Below are positions 28,726 through 38,275 of a stretch of DNA of 64,000 nt, piece after piece. Each line of letters opens with the position of its first letter. Position 1 is the stretch's first letter. A program made the translations under genes and the position numbers. The stretch comes from Prolixibacteraceae bacterium UBA6029 (GTDB taxonomy: Bacteria > Bacteroidota > Bacteroidia > Bacteroidales > Prolixibacteraceae): positions 1-64,000 of the forward strand of contig DIZL01000046.1 of the NCBI GenBank assembly GCA_002429385.1, written 5' to 3'. Under the pieces are notes generated by a model. It made no database searches and was not told the DNA's origin. It saw nothing but the letters and a program-made list of their open reading frames with translations.

Positions 28726-29346
28726 TCAATCAAGATAAACCTCTGTCTTTTCACCCCTAAAATACTCAAACATCAGGTGAATCTGGGATTCCAGGATGCG
28801 TGGTTTCGACAATTCGGGCAAATCATACTCCTGGAACCATCCAACAGAGGTGGTTTCTTCGCCAATGGCAATATGATTGCCAATAGGAATGCAGTGGATA
28901 AAGAGTTTATACACATATTCGAATTCAGGCGGCATTAGTTGTGCAGTTTTGTCCATCACTGCAATTAAGTGACTGGCCTTCACAGTCAATCCGGCTTCTT
29001 CGAAGCATTCTTTTTCGGCAATCTGTCGGGGAGTGTAACCAATATCAGCCCAACCTCCCGGCAAGGACCAGCATCCGTCAGCTTTCTCCTGAACCAGCAG
29101 GATCTTGCCTTCCGTATTAAAAACAACAGCCCTGACATCCACCTTGGGGGTTTTATAACCATTCTTCTCCTGAATGACTGGTATAATTCTCCCCACAGGA
29201 ACATCGGTTATCTGCGATAGCATTTCCAGGCAAATCTCCTGAATCTCCCCGTAACGTTCCTTGTCGTAATTGGTGTTGCTATACTCCAGCCCGATTTCAG
29301 ACAAAGCCTGTATGCGCTTAAGCCGCTCAAATAATATACGTTCCAT
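28726..29346 (-). CDS. Nudix hydrolase with Nudix_N domain
   Basis: The 206-residue protein has an N-terminal helical region (about 1-60) like that of the PF12535 subgroup and a Nudix domain. The Nudix box reads GWADIGYTPRQIAEKECFEE followed by AGL. The usual first Glu is Tyr and the Arg of REU is Lys, while the metal-binding EE pair is intact. It probably hydrolyses a nucleoside diphosphate linked to a sugar or cofactor. It lies 8 bases downstream of the DUF1080 gene, so the two may be one transcript. Confidence 0.87.
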   Translation of the reverse strand: MERILFERLKRIQALSEIGLEYSNTNYDKERYGEIQEICLEMLSQITDVPVGRIIPVIQEKNGYKTPKVDVRAVVFNTEGKILLVQEKADGCWSLPGGWADIGYTPRQIAEKECFEEAGLTVKASHLIAVMDKTAQLMPPEFEYVYKLFIHCIPIGNHIAIGEETTSVGWFQEYDLPELSKPRILESQIHLMFEYFRGEKTEVYLD

Positions 29347-29354
29347 GGTTTAAA

Positions 29355-30833
29355 TCATCCTGTAATCTTAGCCGGTAGCCCTTTTACCAGTACTGGTTTT
29401 TCGTTTTGCTTTTTAGGCATAAACATGTCTTTATAGGTCAGGCCTAGTTTCTCCTTCATTTCAAGAGAATAATCAAGAGTTCCGAGATCGCGTCCCGAAT
29501 TATTGGTTCCAAAGCTAAATTTAACACCGGCTTCTTTAGCTTTACGAAGGATCTTTTCAGATGGGATTTTGAACCTTGAATTGATTTCCAGTGCCACATG
29601 ATTATCGGCCAGAACCTTTACAAAACGGGCAATACGGGCATCAGTCCATAGTTCATCATATTTGGCAGCAATCACGGCAGGCAGGTAAGTTGCGTTCACA
29701 TGGATGTCAATAGGTTCTTTCGAAACTACACTTTCGATTTTGCTGATCAGTTCATCCATAAATTGCTGTTCATCATCGACAAAAGCCTCTGCCGGAATCC
29801 ACAGGCGCATACGGCGACCCTTATGATCGGTCCAGGTCATTCCATCGGTAAACACATAATCGAATTTAGAGACCGCTTCGGGCGAGAATAAGGTAACCCA
29901 CTCACGACCTTCTGCCTGCATGCCCCGAAAGATCGGTTTGGCTTTAACGGTATCCATGTATGCGTATAGCGATTTATCGTTGGTCACCGGAAATTTAAGT
30001 CCGCAATTGGGGGCGATGCCATAGTTAATGCCCAACTTCATCGAATTCTCGCATGCCTGGTCAATGGTTAATCCGCCTTTCAAATGCACATGGAAATCAA
30101 TCAGTGGAAAATTCTCCAACTCCATTTTGGTTACTTTATCGTCCCATTCCTTCGAAACCAATAAGTCAAACTTTTTGGCCTTTTCCAGAGGTTTTACAAG
30201 GATGCTCTTAAAGTAAACCTTACTTCCTTCATCATGACATTGAAGTGCAATCCTTCCAATACTGAAGACTTTCAGCATATCGTTTTTAGGTCGGTACGGA
30301 TTATCGGGCTGGATATAATCAACCACTTTGGTGCCATTTACAAACACTTCGCACCGGTTCTCGACGACTTTAAACGACAATTCAAACCATTCGTTATCCT
30401 TAACCGTTGGATAATAAACATTACGGATCCCATAGATACTTCCTGTCTTTTTCAGTTCCTGGAAATCACCAGGACGTTCATACGAATTGTTGATCTGTAT
30501 TTCATACCCCCTTAATAGCGGTCCGTAGGGTTGTTCCTGGGTATGAAAGATTATTCCTGAGTTACTGCCCGGCTCTGTTTTAACCATCGCCTTTAGTTCG
30601 AAATTACGGAAAACGCCCTTATTAAAATCGCCTGAATAAAACAGGTGGCTGATCGGGCCATTGGCTACCAATAGTCCATCTTCGACTTTAAACGATCCGG
30701 GATGTTCATTAGCCGTCCATCCGGTCAGATCTTTTCCGTTGAAGAGTTCTGTCCATTCAGGTTCTTTGTTCTTGCATGAACTCAGAATTAAAACACTTAA
30801 GATAATGATCAGAATAAAATTGCAGTTTTTCAT
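29355..30833 (-). CDS. Lipoprotein fusing DUF1080 (3-keto-disaccharide hydrolase-like) and a PHP-like domain
   Basis: 492 residues with a lipobox SSC (about Cys20). The first half is a DUF1080 jellyroll with the typical ELFNGKDLTGWTANEHPG and SNSGIIFH segments. From about residue 240 a second domain begins FPLIDFHVHLKGG and continues with HVNATYLPAVIAA, KFSFGTNNSG and similar, like PHP/amidohydrolase metal sites (HxH near 246). DUF1080 relatives cleave 3-keto-glycosides or bind glycans. The fusion suggests a two-step extracytoplasmic sugar process, which is inference. Confidence 0.82.
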   Translation of the reverse strand: MKNCNFILIIILSVLILSSCKNKEPEWTELFNGKDLTGWTANEHPGSFKVEDGLLVANGPISHLFYSGDFNKGVFRNFELKAMVKTEPGSNSGIIFHTQEQPYGPLLRGYEIQINNSYERPGDFQELKKTGSIYGIRNVYYPTVKDNEWFELSFKVVENRCEVFVNGTKVVDYIQPDNPYRPKNDMLKVFSIGRIALQCHDEGSKVYFKSILVKPLEKAKKFDLLVSKEWDDKVTKMELENFPLIDFHVHLKGGLTIDQACENSMKLGINYGIAPNCGLKFPVTNDKSLYAYMDTVKAKPIFRGMQAEGREWVTLFSPEAVSKFDYVFTDGMTWTDHKGRRMRLWIPAEAFVDDEQQFMDELISKIESVVSKEPIDIHVNATYLPAVIAAKYDELWTDARIARFVKVLADNHVALEINSRFKIPSEKILRKAKEAGVKFSFGTNNSGRDLGTLDYSLEMKEKLGLTYKDMFMPKKQNEKPVLVKGLPAKITG

Positions 30834-30862
30834 AGGATTTGGTTAGCTTGTCAGAATTAAAA

Positions 30863-30870
30863 CAAAGATA
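30863..30870 (-). promoter_or_regulatory. Putative -7 element for the DUF1080 gene
   Basis: On the minus strand TATCTTTG matches TAnnTTTG, 30 bases before the ATG. No clear -33 element was seen. Confidence 0.4.
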
Positions 30871-31169
30871 AAAATCTTAACTTAATACATGATTCTGATT
30901 GGCCAAAGATTTGATAAATTAATGCTGATCAATCTTTCAGAAATCCACCAATCCAAATAATTGCAATGCAATGGTTATCGTTTAATACATTTCGTTACAT
31001 TTGGTGCAGTTATATTGCTGAATATAGGTACCAGAGAAAATTCCTGCTATTTTTTCCCTCAGCAGTTAATAAAAAGAATCATACTATGAAACTGATAGGA
31101 GTTTGTTTGATTATTCTGGTAGTCGCAGGAACCCGTTAATTACGGGCACAGGCTATTGTAACAAAAACC

Positions 31170-31973
31170 ATGACAGCCCGCCAGGTGATCAGTGAAATGC
31201 AAACCCACCTGACCTGTCCATGGAGTTCGGAAACTGTAGATACGTTTAAAACTGGTAATCCGGATGATGTGGTAACCGGAATTGCGGTGAGTATGTTTGC
31301 CGATATGGAAACCCTTCGAAAGGCAGTTGCCAGTAATTGCAATCTGATCATTGTCCATGAACCTACTTTTTATAATCATACCGATAAGACAGATTTTCTG
31401 GCAGACAACCCGGTATATGAGAAAAAGAATGAATATATCACCCAACACAAGCTTATTATATTTAGGTTTCACGATCACTGGCACCGGACTGTTCCTGATG
31501 GCATCTACATGGGAATCATCGATAAATTAGGTTGGAAGGCCAACCAGACTGACAAATCCATGCTGTTTTTCAAATTTGATGAACAAACCGTTGGCTCATT
31601 TGCACAAAAGCTTCAGGAAAAGCTAAAAGGAAGCCTGTTGCGCATTGTTGGCGATCCATTGATGCGGTTCACCAATGTGGCATTGGCAGTTGGCGCTCCG
31701 GGATCACAAACCCATATCAGCCTGCTTACAGACGGTTTTACTGAATTACTCATTGCCGGTGAAGCATCAGAATGGGAAACCTACGAATATGTCCTGGATG
31801 CCTCTATGCTGGGAATGAAGAAGGCTGCCATTTTCACCGGACACATTGCTTCAGAAGAAGCCGGAATGGAATATTGCGCCAAATGGATGAAGACTTTTAT
31901 TCAGGATATTCCAATTACCTATCTGGAAAACGGGTCGTCATTCTGGTCAGTTCAGAAACCTATTCAGCCATGA
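31170..31973 (+). CDS. NIF3-like dinuclear-metal protein (exported subtype with a broken leader)
   Basis: 267 residues from the ATG at 31170. NIF3/YbgI features are IIVHEPTFYNHTDK (metal His/Glu), FRFHDHWHRT and TGHIASEEAGMEYCAKWM. Relatives of this subtype usually carry an N-terminal export signal. Here an in-frame upstream segment from ATG 31086 encodes MKLIGVCLIILVVAGTR, then a TAA at 31137-31139, then LRAQAIVTKT leading into the annotated start. The mature domain looks intact, so the product would lose its signal peptide unless the stop is read through or is an error. The stop codon overlaps the HAD start (ATGA). Confidence 0.82.
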   Translation: MTARQVISEMQTHLTCPWSSETVDTFKTGNPDDVVTGIAVSMFADMETLRKAVASNCNLIIVHEPTFYNHTDKTDFLADNPVYEKKNEYITQHKLIIFRFHDHWHRTVPDGIYMGIIDKLGWKANQTDKSMLFFKFDEQTVGSFAQKLQEKLKGSLLRIVGDPLMRFTNVALAVGAPGSQTHISLLTDGFTELLIAGEASEWETYEYVLDASMLGMKKAAIFTGHIASEEAGMEYCAKWMKTFIQDIPITYLENGSSFWSVQKPIQP

Positions 31974-32599
31974 TAAAGGCTATCATCTTTGATATGGATG
32001 GTGTATTGGTTGACAGCGAACCGTTTCACATTGAAATTGAAAACCGTCAATTCACACTGAACCGCATTTCCATTTCAGAGGAAGAACACCAATCCTATAT
32101 GGGTTCAACTTCTGTGGTGATGTGGAACAAAATTGCGGAACACCATAAACTGCCTATGCCTGTTGAAGAACTGATTGAGCAGAACAGGCTTGAAAGTATA
32201 CGGTATTTCTCCGAGCTTGATGAAATCCCTGTCATGCCCGGGCTAGTCGATCTCTTGGAAAAACTCCAGACAAAAAACTAATCCCTGGCTGTAGCTTCAT
32301 CTTCTTATCCTGAAATCATTGACCTGATTCTTGAAAGGACAAATCTAAAAAAGTACTTTCAAGTGATAGTCAGCGGACAGGAAGCCGGGAAAAGCAAACC
32401 TGAACCGGATATCTTTATTCTCACTGCTCAGAAACTGGGAGTCAATCCAGAATGCTGTCTCGTTGTTGAAGATTCCGCAAATGGCATCAAAGCTGCAAAC
32501 GCGGCCGGGATGATTTGTATGGCCTACCAAGGTCCCGGAGCAGATCCTAAAGAGCAAAAAGAAGCCGATGCCATTATGCAACTTTGGATGATGCTGTAG
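31970..32599 (+). pseudogene. HAD-family phosphatase / beta-phosphoglucomutase-like, interrupted by TAA
   Basis: Read through one stop this is a complete protein of about 209 residues. Motif I is FDMDGVLVDSE, motif II is ASSS, motif III is the Lys of GKSKPEPD, and motif IV is VVEDSANGIKAA. Codon 104 is TAA (32279-32281), between LQTKN and SLAVASSS, in the same frame on both sides. The stop removes the catalytic Lys and the acidic motif, so neither half should work alone. It overlaps the NIF3 stop by four bases, so the pair was one operon. Confidence 0.85.
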
Positions 32600-32687
32600 A
32601 TAAATGGGATTTACAGCTAAGCTCCAGACCCAAATTGCATGACTTTTTAAGTCCCCTATGATACATTAATACAGTTTTATTTTTTTA

Positions 32688-32695
32688 TATCTTTG
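32688..32695 (+). promoter_or_regulatory. Putative -7 element for the MNT-HEPN pair
   Basis: TATCTTTG matches TAnnTTTG and lies 19 bases before the nucleotidyltransferase ATG. No -33 element was recognised. Confidence 0.45.
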
Positions 32696-32714
32696 ATAAG
32701 GAAAATGAGAGGTT

Positions 32715-33029
32715 ATGAGAAAGAATCTTATCCAATATAAAATAGGCCAATCTATTCGCGATAAAGATCCAAAAGCAGAAGCGTTTTTATTTGGTTCGCG
32801 TGCTCGTGGGGACAATCGAAAAGATTCAGATTGGGATATTCTTATTTTAATTGACAGTGATAGAGTTACTAATGAAATAGAGGATAATTTCAGAAATGAT
32901 CTATATTCGATAGAATTGGAATCCGGGCAAATTATTTCAACCTTCATTTATTCAAAAACTTTCTGGAAAGATAGTTTAAAGCATTCGCCTTTATACAAAA
33001 ATGTTTCCAAAGAGGGCATCAGATTATGA
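32715..33029 (+). CDS. MNT nucleotidyltransferase-fold antitoxin
   Basis: A 104-residue minimal nucleotidyltransferase. The motif GSRARGDNRKDSDWDIL (about 30-46) carries the glycine-serine loop and the D-x-D pair. In MNT-HEPN modules this protein neutralises the HEPN partner, in studied cases by AMPylating it. It overlaps the HEPN gene by 4 bases, which fixes the pairing. Confidence 0.85.
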   Translation: MRKNLIQYKIGQSIRDKDPKAEAFLFGSRARGDNRKDSDWDILILIDSDRVTNEIEDNFRNDLYSIELESGQIISTFIYSKTFWKDSLKHSPLYKNVSKEGIRL

Positions 33030-33415
33030 GTATCAATAGTCGTTATGATTATATAAATTACAGGTTTCAACGAGCAACTGAATCATTCGAAGAGGCATTA
33101 ATCTTAGCTGAGAACAAACGATGGAATGCTGTTGTTAATAGATTATATTATTCTTGTTTTTATGCTGTAATAGCTTTGCTGCTCAGAAATAATATCGAAA
33201 CACAAACTCATGATGGCGCCAGGATTCAATTTAGTCTTCATTTCATTAAGACTGGTAAAATTGAGCCTGAATATGGGAAACTATTCTCTAAACTATTCGA
33301 CTTCATACAGAAAGGAGATTATGGCGACTTATATGATTACGATGAAGATCTGGTAGCTCCTTTAATCGACAAGGTCAAAGATTTTTTGGATGAGTTAAAA
33401 ACACACATCCAATAA
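33026..33415 (+). CDS. HEPN-domain toxin (UPF0332-like)
   Basis: The 129-residue all-helical protein has the UPF0332/HEPN pattern NRLYYSCFYAVIALLLRNN and, later, RIQFSLHFIKTG, which contains an R-x5-H match to the HEPN RNase motif. HEPN toxins cleave RNA. It is the second gene of the MNT-HEPN pair and ends just before a convergent response-regulator gene. A weak palindrome at 33431-33444 followed by T residues may stop transcription. Confidence 0.82.
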   Translation: MSINSRYDYINYRFQRATESFEEALILAENKRWNAVVNRLYYSCFYAVIALLLRNNIETQTHDGARIQFSLHFIKTGKIEPEYGKLFSKLFDFIQKGDYGDLYDYDEDLVAPLIDKVKDFLDELKTHIQ

Positions 33416-33452
33416 TAACTAATTCGAGATAACAATCGATTGTTCTTTTTCT

Positions 33453-34211
33453 TTACATATCCAGCCATTCCTTGAATGCTGCAACCTTATCCCGACTAAC
33501 GATGATACTTTCCTCATCAGGCTTTTTCAGTTTGATTTTCAGCCGGCTGTTCGAATAAAACACAATGTCGGCTATAGCCTGATTGTTCAGGATATATTTC
33601 CGGTTTATACGGAAAAACCGTCGTTCCTCAACCATTTCAGAGATGCGGTTGAGTGAATAATCCACCATGTAGGTTTTGAAATCTGCCGTACACAGGAAAG
33701 TAGCCTTCTCGAGGCTATAAAAGAATAGGATATCTTCTACCGGAATGGATTTGAGGTGCTCGCCCACTTTAATCACAAACCGTGTTTTATGCTGCTTCTG
33801 AAGCATGTCCTTTACCTTGTTCAATAACTCTATCGTAACCTCCGGAACAGTCTCTTGTTTTGACCCGAACTTGTGAAACGCAGCTTCAAGTTCGTTGTAA
33901 GCAATCGGTTTCAACAGGTAATCGACACTGTTTACCTTGAACGCTTTTATGGCATATTCTTCATACGCAGTGGTGAAAATCACCGGACACGGCACTTTCA
34001 CCTGTTCAAAAATAGCGAAACTCAAACCATCTGCCAGCTGAATGTCCATAAAGACCAGGTCAGGAGCCTGATTCTTCTGAAACCATTCAACAGCACCGCT
34101 TACTGAATCAATAACATTCAGAATGGAAATCTGTGAATCAAATTTCACAATCAACTGTCTTAGCCATTCGGCAGCAGGCTTTTCATCTTCTATAATGAGT
34201 ACTTTACACAT
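33453..34211 (-). CDS. LytTR-family response regulator
   Basis: 252 residues: a receiver domain (1-120), with acceptor Asp in DLVFMDIQLADG (about 57), the Thr switch in VIFTTAYEEYA and the Lys in LLKPI, joined to a LytTR DNA-binding domain (about 145-250). It is transcribed 2 bases after its LytS-like kinase, so the two form a cognate pair. LytTR regulators in Bacteroidota often control adjacent envelope genes; here a TPR protein and a TonB receptor lie upstream on the same strand. Confidence 0.93.
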   Translation of the reverse strand: MCKVLIIEDEKPAAEWLRQLIVKFDSQISILNVIDSVSGAVEWFQKNQAPDLVFMDIQLADGLSFAIFEQVKVPCPVIFTTAYEEYAIKAFKVNSVDYLLKPIAYNELEAAFHKFGSKQETVPEVTIELLNKVKDMLQKQHKTRFVIKVGEHLKSIPVEDILFFYSLEKATFLCTADFKTYMVDYSLNRISEMVEERRFFRINRKYILNNQAIADIVFYSNSRLKIKLKKPDEESIIVSRDKVAAFKEWLDM

Positions 34212-34213
34212 GA

Positions 34214-35254
34214 TCAGTCAGTTAATAGAGGAATACTTATTCGAAAACGATCTGATGTGAATGAAATCTTTACTTTCCTGTCCGTAAAAAACTCATAGCG
34301 GTCGCTGATATTCTGTATCCCGCTTCCGTTGCCTTCTGATCCGGCCTTCTTCTGAAGCTTGTTTTCCACCGTTAGATATTGATCATCGGTAGAAAACACA
34401 CGGACCAATAAGGGTTTCCTGTCCGAGATCTCGTTGTGCTTAATGGCGTTCTCCACCAACATTTGAACTGACAAAGGGATGACTTTATAATTCTTGGAAT
34501 CCACATCAATCTGTACATCCAGATTGGTTTCGAACCTGATTTTCTGGAGGAATATGTACGACTCCAGAAATTTCAATTCAGTATCCAAAGCAACCAGTTC
34601 ATGATCCTTCTGGTCAAGCACGTAACGGTAAACTTCCGAAAGTTTCTTCACAAAATCAATAGCTTTGTCTGGATTGGTGCTGATCAGCGAAGTCAGTGAA
34701 TTCAGGTTATTGAAAAGGAAATGAGGATTAACCTGACTTTTCAAGGTTTCGTATTGCAGTGCCAGTTGTTCGCGTTTGAGTTTCTCCTGCTGAACCGCGG
34801 CTTCCTTCCAATTTTTAAAGAACAGAACTGCGTTTGAGCCCAGCGAACCCACAAAGATAAAGGCGAAGGCTATCTTTACCATGAACCACCCGGTCATGAG
34901 AAAGAATTCCGAAGTTATTTCCTGATGTGTAAATAGACCTGTCAGTAGAACTGTTAGTACAATAATGACCAGCGAAAACACAATTGTAGCCAAAAACTGT
35001 ACGATTAATCGTTTCAGCGGATTATGCAGCCATGGAAGCTTCTTGTCCAAAATGTAGACTATTATCCCCAATCCAAGTGCAAAAGACCCGCCAACGAGTA
35101 CTGAATTAACTGAGCTATACAGAAATATCTGCCAGGTATATTTTTCAACATGAAATAAAATAAGCATCATCAGGTTTCCCATTACAATTAGTAACAGGAT
35201 AAAGGCGGGAACCTGCCAGATTAATTTTTTGAGTTGAATTTGCTTGTCATTCAT
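34214..35254 (-). CDS. LytS-type sensor histidine kinase
   Basis: 346 residues with four predicted membrane helices in the first 150 residues. A short coiled coil (KEAAVQQEKLKREQLALQYE) leads to a His_kinase domain with the phospho-acceptor in QVNPHFLFNNLNSLTSL (about 178). The ATPase part shows VENAIKHN and GSGIQNISDRY. It has no large periplasmic sensor, so the signal is probably sensed in the membrane. It pairs with the LytTR regulator immediately downstream. Confidence 0.92.
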   Translation of the reverse strand: MNDKQIQLKKLIWQVPAFILLLIVMGNLMMLILFHVEKYTWQIFLYSSVNSVLVGGSFALGLGIIVYILDKKLPWLHNPLKRLIVQFLATIVFSLVIIVLTVLLTGLFTHQEITSEFFLMTGWFMVKIAFAFIFVGSLGSNAVLFFKNWKEAAVQQEKLKREQLALQYETLKSQVNPHFLFNNLNSLTSLISTNPDKAIDFVKKLSEVYRYVLDQKDHELVALDTELKFLESYIFLQKIRFETNLDVQIDVDSKNYKVIPLSVQMLVENAIKHNEISDRKPLLVRVFSTDDQYLTVENKLQKKAGSEGNGSGIQNISDRYEFFTDRKVKISFTSDRFRISIPLLTD

Positions 35255-35313
35255 TGGTTAGATAATATGAATAGTTTTTATTCGAATGTACTGATTAATA
35301 TGATATAATCAAC

Positions 35314-35964
35314 CTATTGCTTCTGTGCTTCCTGAAGTTTTTTCAATTCTGCCTCATTTATTTCTTTTCCCCAGTTGGGTGACAGCTCTGTTTTAGGCTT
35401 AAAGATCCTGAATTTCTCATCAGCCATCTGGTACAATGGAAGCGCTTTGGCAGCCCCGCCTCCATAGGCTTCAGGAGTGTGGAAAGTCATTGTGGCCCGA
35501 AGATAATAAATACGAGGATTATCAGGATTCAGCTCAAGCGCCTTATCAAGCGATGCAGTCATTTTACCAATGTAGACTATCCCGCGGTTCATTGGGTTAA
35601 TATTCATACGCGAAGGATATAAAAACCCCTGTAACAGGTATAGTTCTGACTCATTAGGCTCAATAACCATAGCCTGATCCAGATATTTCTGCGCCTGATC
35701 GAGATAGGTGTCTTTCTTAGCATTCTCAGGTTCCTGAAAGCTGATCATGATGTAAGCAAACGAAGCATAATACAATGGTAACCACTCGGTTTTTTCATTG
35801 TTCGAGATTCGTTCAAACTGATTGGCAACCTCAACATATTCGGCAATCGATTTAGCCTGATATAACTGTTCAATCGAATGGCTCATGGCTTTCTGATAAG
35901 CTTCATTTGAAAAGCCTGTGAAAGACAAAGTGACCAAAGCAAGGATGATAAAAAGTGTTTTCAT
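35314..35964 (-). CDS. Exported TPR-like protein
   Basis: 216 residues with a signal peptide ending at FTGFSNE (about 20). The body contains TPR-like helical pairs, for example YLDQAQKYLDQAMVIEPNES and SLDKALELNPDNPRIYYLRA. No enzyme motif is present. Its position between the LytS kinase and the TonB receptor suggests a role in the same regulated envelope function, which is inference from neighbourhood. Confidence 0.75.
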   Translation of the reverse strand: MKTLFIILALVTLSFTGFSNEAYQKAMSHSIEQLYQAKSIAEYVEVANQFERISNNEKTEWLPLYYASFAYIMISFQEPENAKKDTYLDQAQKYLDQAMVIEPNESELYLLQGFLYPSRMNINPMNRGIVYIGKMTASLDKALELNPDNPRIYYLRATMTFHTPEAYGGGAAKALPLYQMADEKFRIFKPKTELSPNWGKEINEAELKKLQEAQKQ

Positions 35965-36019
35965 TTCTAAAAAGTTTAAAATTATTAATAAATCTATTTA
36001 AGTGACGAATTCTTTCCCT

Positions 36020-36110
36020 TTTTTCCTCTTTCCCCGTCATCCTGAACTTGTTTCAGGATCCCCTCTTCTCATAGGATGCCGATCCCGATAGCCATCGGGA
36101 CGGCATGACG
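36020..36110. repeat. Dispersed intergenic repeat with TCCCGA palindrome
   Basis: A segment containing GTCATCCTGAACTTGTTTCA and a following TCCCGATAGCCATCGGGA palindrome. The first part is itself a small inverted repeat (CCTGAACTTGTTTCAGG). This type of element is typical of intergenic repeats in Bacteroidota genomes. A related palindrome core recurs near 54828. Confidence 0.6.
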
Positions 36111-36142
36111 CTTCGACTTTCCTTTTTGCTTTTTACTCTTTT

Positions 36143-38275
36143 CTATAACTGTATAGAAATCAGCAACATAATTTGCCGCACATATGGCGACTTGATAGGC
36201 GTTGAATCATAATGTCCGGCTGCGTTGGGAGTATTCGAGAAATTATACCCGTATATATTATCAAACCCGGCCAGGTTATTAACCATCAGATGTAAAACCG
36301 AAGGTTTACCTAAGATTTCCATCAGGTAAGTCAAACTAAGGCTAATATCGTTGTAAGGCTGGGTCCTGGAATTCATAAATCCCTGCAAATTCGGATCATG
36401 ATACGGTCTGTTGCTTGCAAAGGAAAAGGTTACCGATGCAAAGGTCCTGACTGATTCGAAAAACCTTTTATAAACCAGCGAGAAGTTATGCTCTGAAACG
36501 AAGGTTGGAACAGCCGCTGTAGGAAAATCTTTATAATTGCGGCGCGCATTGATCCATGAGTAAGAAATCCAGTAATCGGTCTGCTTAAAAGTTTCCTTGT
36601 CGCGCCAGAAAAAATCAATTCCTTCTGCATGACCGCTTCCCGTATTGGAATAATCCAAAGGATCGGTGGCCAGAGGCTTGATGTATTTTACAAGGTCCGT
36701 ATATTTCTTCAGGTATCCTTCCACCCTGAAGGTCTTCAGATCGGTCAGATACTGCCAGGTCATCACGGTATGGTTCGCCTTTTCAGGTTTTAACTGTGGC
36801 GCAAATTTCAGGTAATCGTCCTCCGGATTCTGATAAAACTGACCATAGGCCAATGATAACTGGCTGTGATCACCCGTCTTGTATGCTCCTGAAAACCTCG
36901 GCACAAGCGTTGTTCCGTTAAGCAATGAACTGTTCTCAGCTCTAACCCCCAACCGGGTAGCGAATTTTTTGGAAAGTTTGTATTCCATTTCGGCAAAGGC
37001 GGACAGCTGGTTATTGGTAAAAGGCAACCTGTAATCGCCACCCATCCTGATCTTTTGCTCATAGGAAGAATGCACCCAATCGGCCCCAAACTTCAACTCA
37101 GTTTGTTCATTCAGGAAGCGGTTCAAACCCACTTTAGCCTGTACTGTTTGGTTGGTTGTAGCAATCTGATCTTTATCCAGGTCAAACTTTTGAAGGTCAT
37201 AATTGATGGCTAAACCGGATTTGATCATCCACTTTTCGCCCAGCATACTGTTGTAAGTGTTATTCAGGTATACATCACTGCTATTCAGGATAATATTCTG
37301 AAAAACACCTGATTGTGTATTCATATAGTTTAACCCGCTGCCGCTGTTGTTAAATGTTCCAAAGACCTTAAACATACCCGTCTTACCTGCTTTCTGACGG
37401 TACATAAGGGTTCCGTCAATCCCTGAAGGATTCTTAATCCATTCAACCTGTTGCTTGTTGATCAGATTTGACAAGCCGGTTGTGACATAATCGCCCATGA
37501 GCGACAAGGAAGCTCTTTTCCAGCATTTGGTGGTTGATCCCATCACCCCAACAGTCATGATCGAAACACTTGACTTATCTTCGGTCTCAATCGAATTGGT
37601 CTTCATATCTACAATCCCTGACAAGGCCTGTCCATATTCAGCTGAATAAGCCCCTGTACTGAAAAGTGTTCCGCTGAACAACAGGGGAGAAAACCTTCCA
37701 CGGGTAGGCAGGTCTGGCATTTTGGATAAATAGGGGCTTGAAACATTCATGCCATCCAAAAAGGCCTTGGTCTCATAGCTTTCACCGCCCCGAACAAATA
37801 CACGGCCATCCTCTCCCACTTTCTCAACGCCCGGCAAGGTACAAAGAGCGCCAAAGATATCACCCTGGGCGCTTGGAGTGGTTGCAACATCCATCATGCG
37901 TAAGATAACCGCTTTCTTTTCATCACTGGCTTCGAATGAACCTGCATTGATCACTACCTCATCAATCTGGTCATTCGATTCCTGTAAAACAAGATCCAAT
38001 GTGATCGTTTTGGCGCTGTCCATATTCACTTGTTTTAGCAAAGGCTTGTAGCCGATAAAGGTAGCTTTCAACGTCTGCTTTCCTTTCAGGTTGGTTTTAA
38101 ACCTGAAATTCCCCAGGCTGTCAGCAGTAGCTCCGTCATAACTATTCTGAAAAAATATATTGGCTCCGCTAAGCGTTATTTTCTTCTGATCAGTCACTCT
38201 CCCGGTGAACTTTACCTGTGCAATAGCGCCGGAAATGATCAACTGCAAACTGAGTAATAGGTAAAAGGTTTTCAT
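36143..38275 (-). CDS. TonB-dependent outer-membrane receptor
   Basis: 710 residues: signal peptide (MKTFYLLLSLQLIISGAIAQ), a carboxypeptidase-regulatory-like domain (about 22-110), a plug domain (about 115-225, with GVEKVGEDGRVFVRGG) and a beta barrel to the C-terminus. It is shorter than SusC-type receptors and no SusD partner is adjacent, so a siderophore, peptide or cofactor substrate is as likely as a glycan. The LytTR system downstream may regulate it. Confidence 0.9.
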   Translation of the reverse strand: MKTFYLLLSLQLIISGAIAQVKFTGRVTDQKKITLSGANIFFQNSYDGATADSLGNFRFKTNLKGKQTLKATFIGYKPLLKQVNMDSAKTITLDLVLQESNDQIDEVVINAGSFEASDEKKAVILRMMDVATTPSAQGDIFGALCTLPGVEKVGEDGRVFVRGGESYETKAFLDGMNVSSPYLSKMPDLPTRGRFSPLLFSGTLFSTGAYSAEYGQALSGIVDMKTNSIETEDKSSVSIMTVGVMGSTTKCWKRASLSLMGDYVTTGLSNLINKQQVEWIKNPSGIDGTLMYRQKAGKTGMFKVFGTFNNSGSGLNYMNTQSGVFQNIILNSSDVYLNNTYNSMLGEKWMIKSGLAINYDLQKFDLDKDQIATTNQTVQAKVGLNRFLNEQTELKFGADWVHSSYEQKIRMGGDYRLPFTNNQLSAFAEMEYKLSKKFATRLGVRAENSSLLNGTTLVPRFSGAYKTGDHSQLSLAYGQFYQNPEDDYLKFAPQLKPEKANHTVMTWQYLTDLKTFRVEGYLKKYTDLVKYIKPLATDPLDYSNTGSGHAEGIDFFWRDKETFKQTDYWISYSWINARRNYKDFPTAAVPTFVSEHNFSLVYKRFFESVRTFASVTFSFASNRPYHDPNLQGFMNSRTQPYNDISLSLTYLMEILGKPSVLHLMVNNLAGFDNIYGYNFSNTPNAAGHYDSTPIKSPYVRQIMLLISIQL

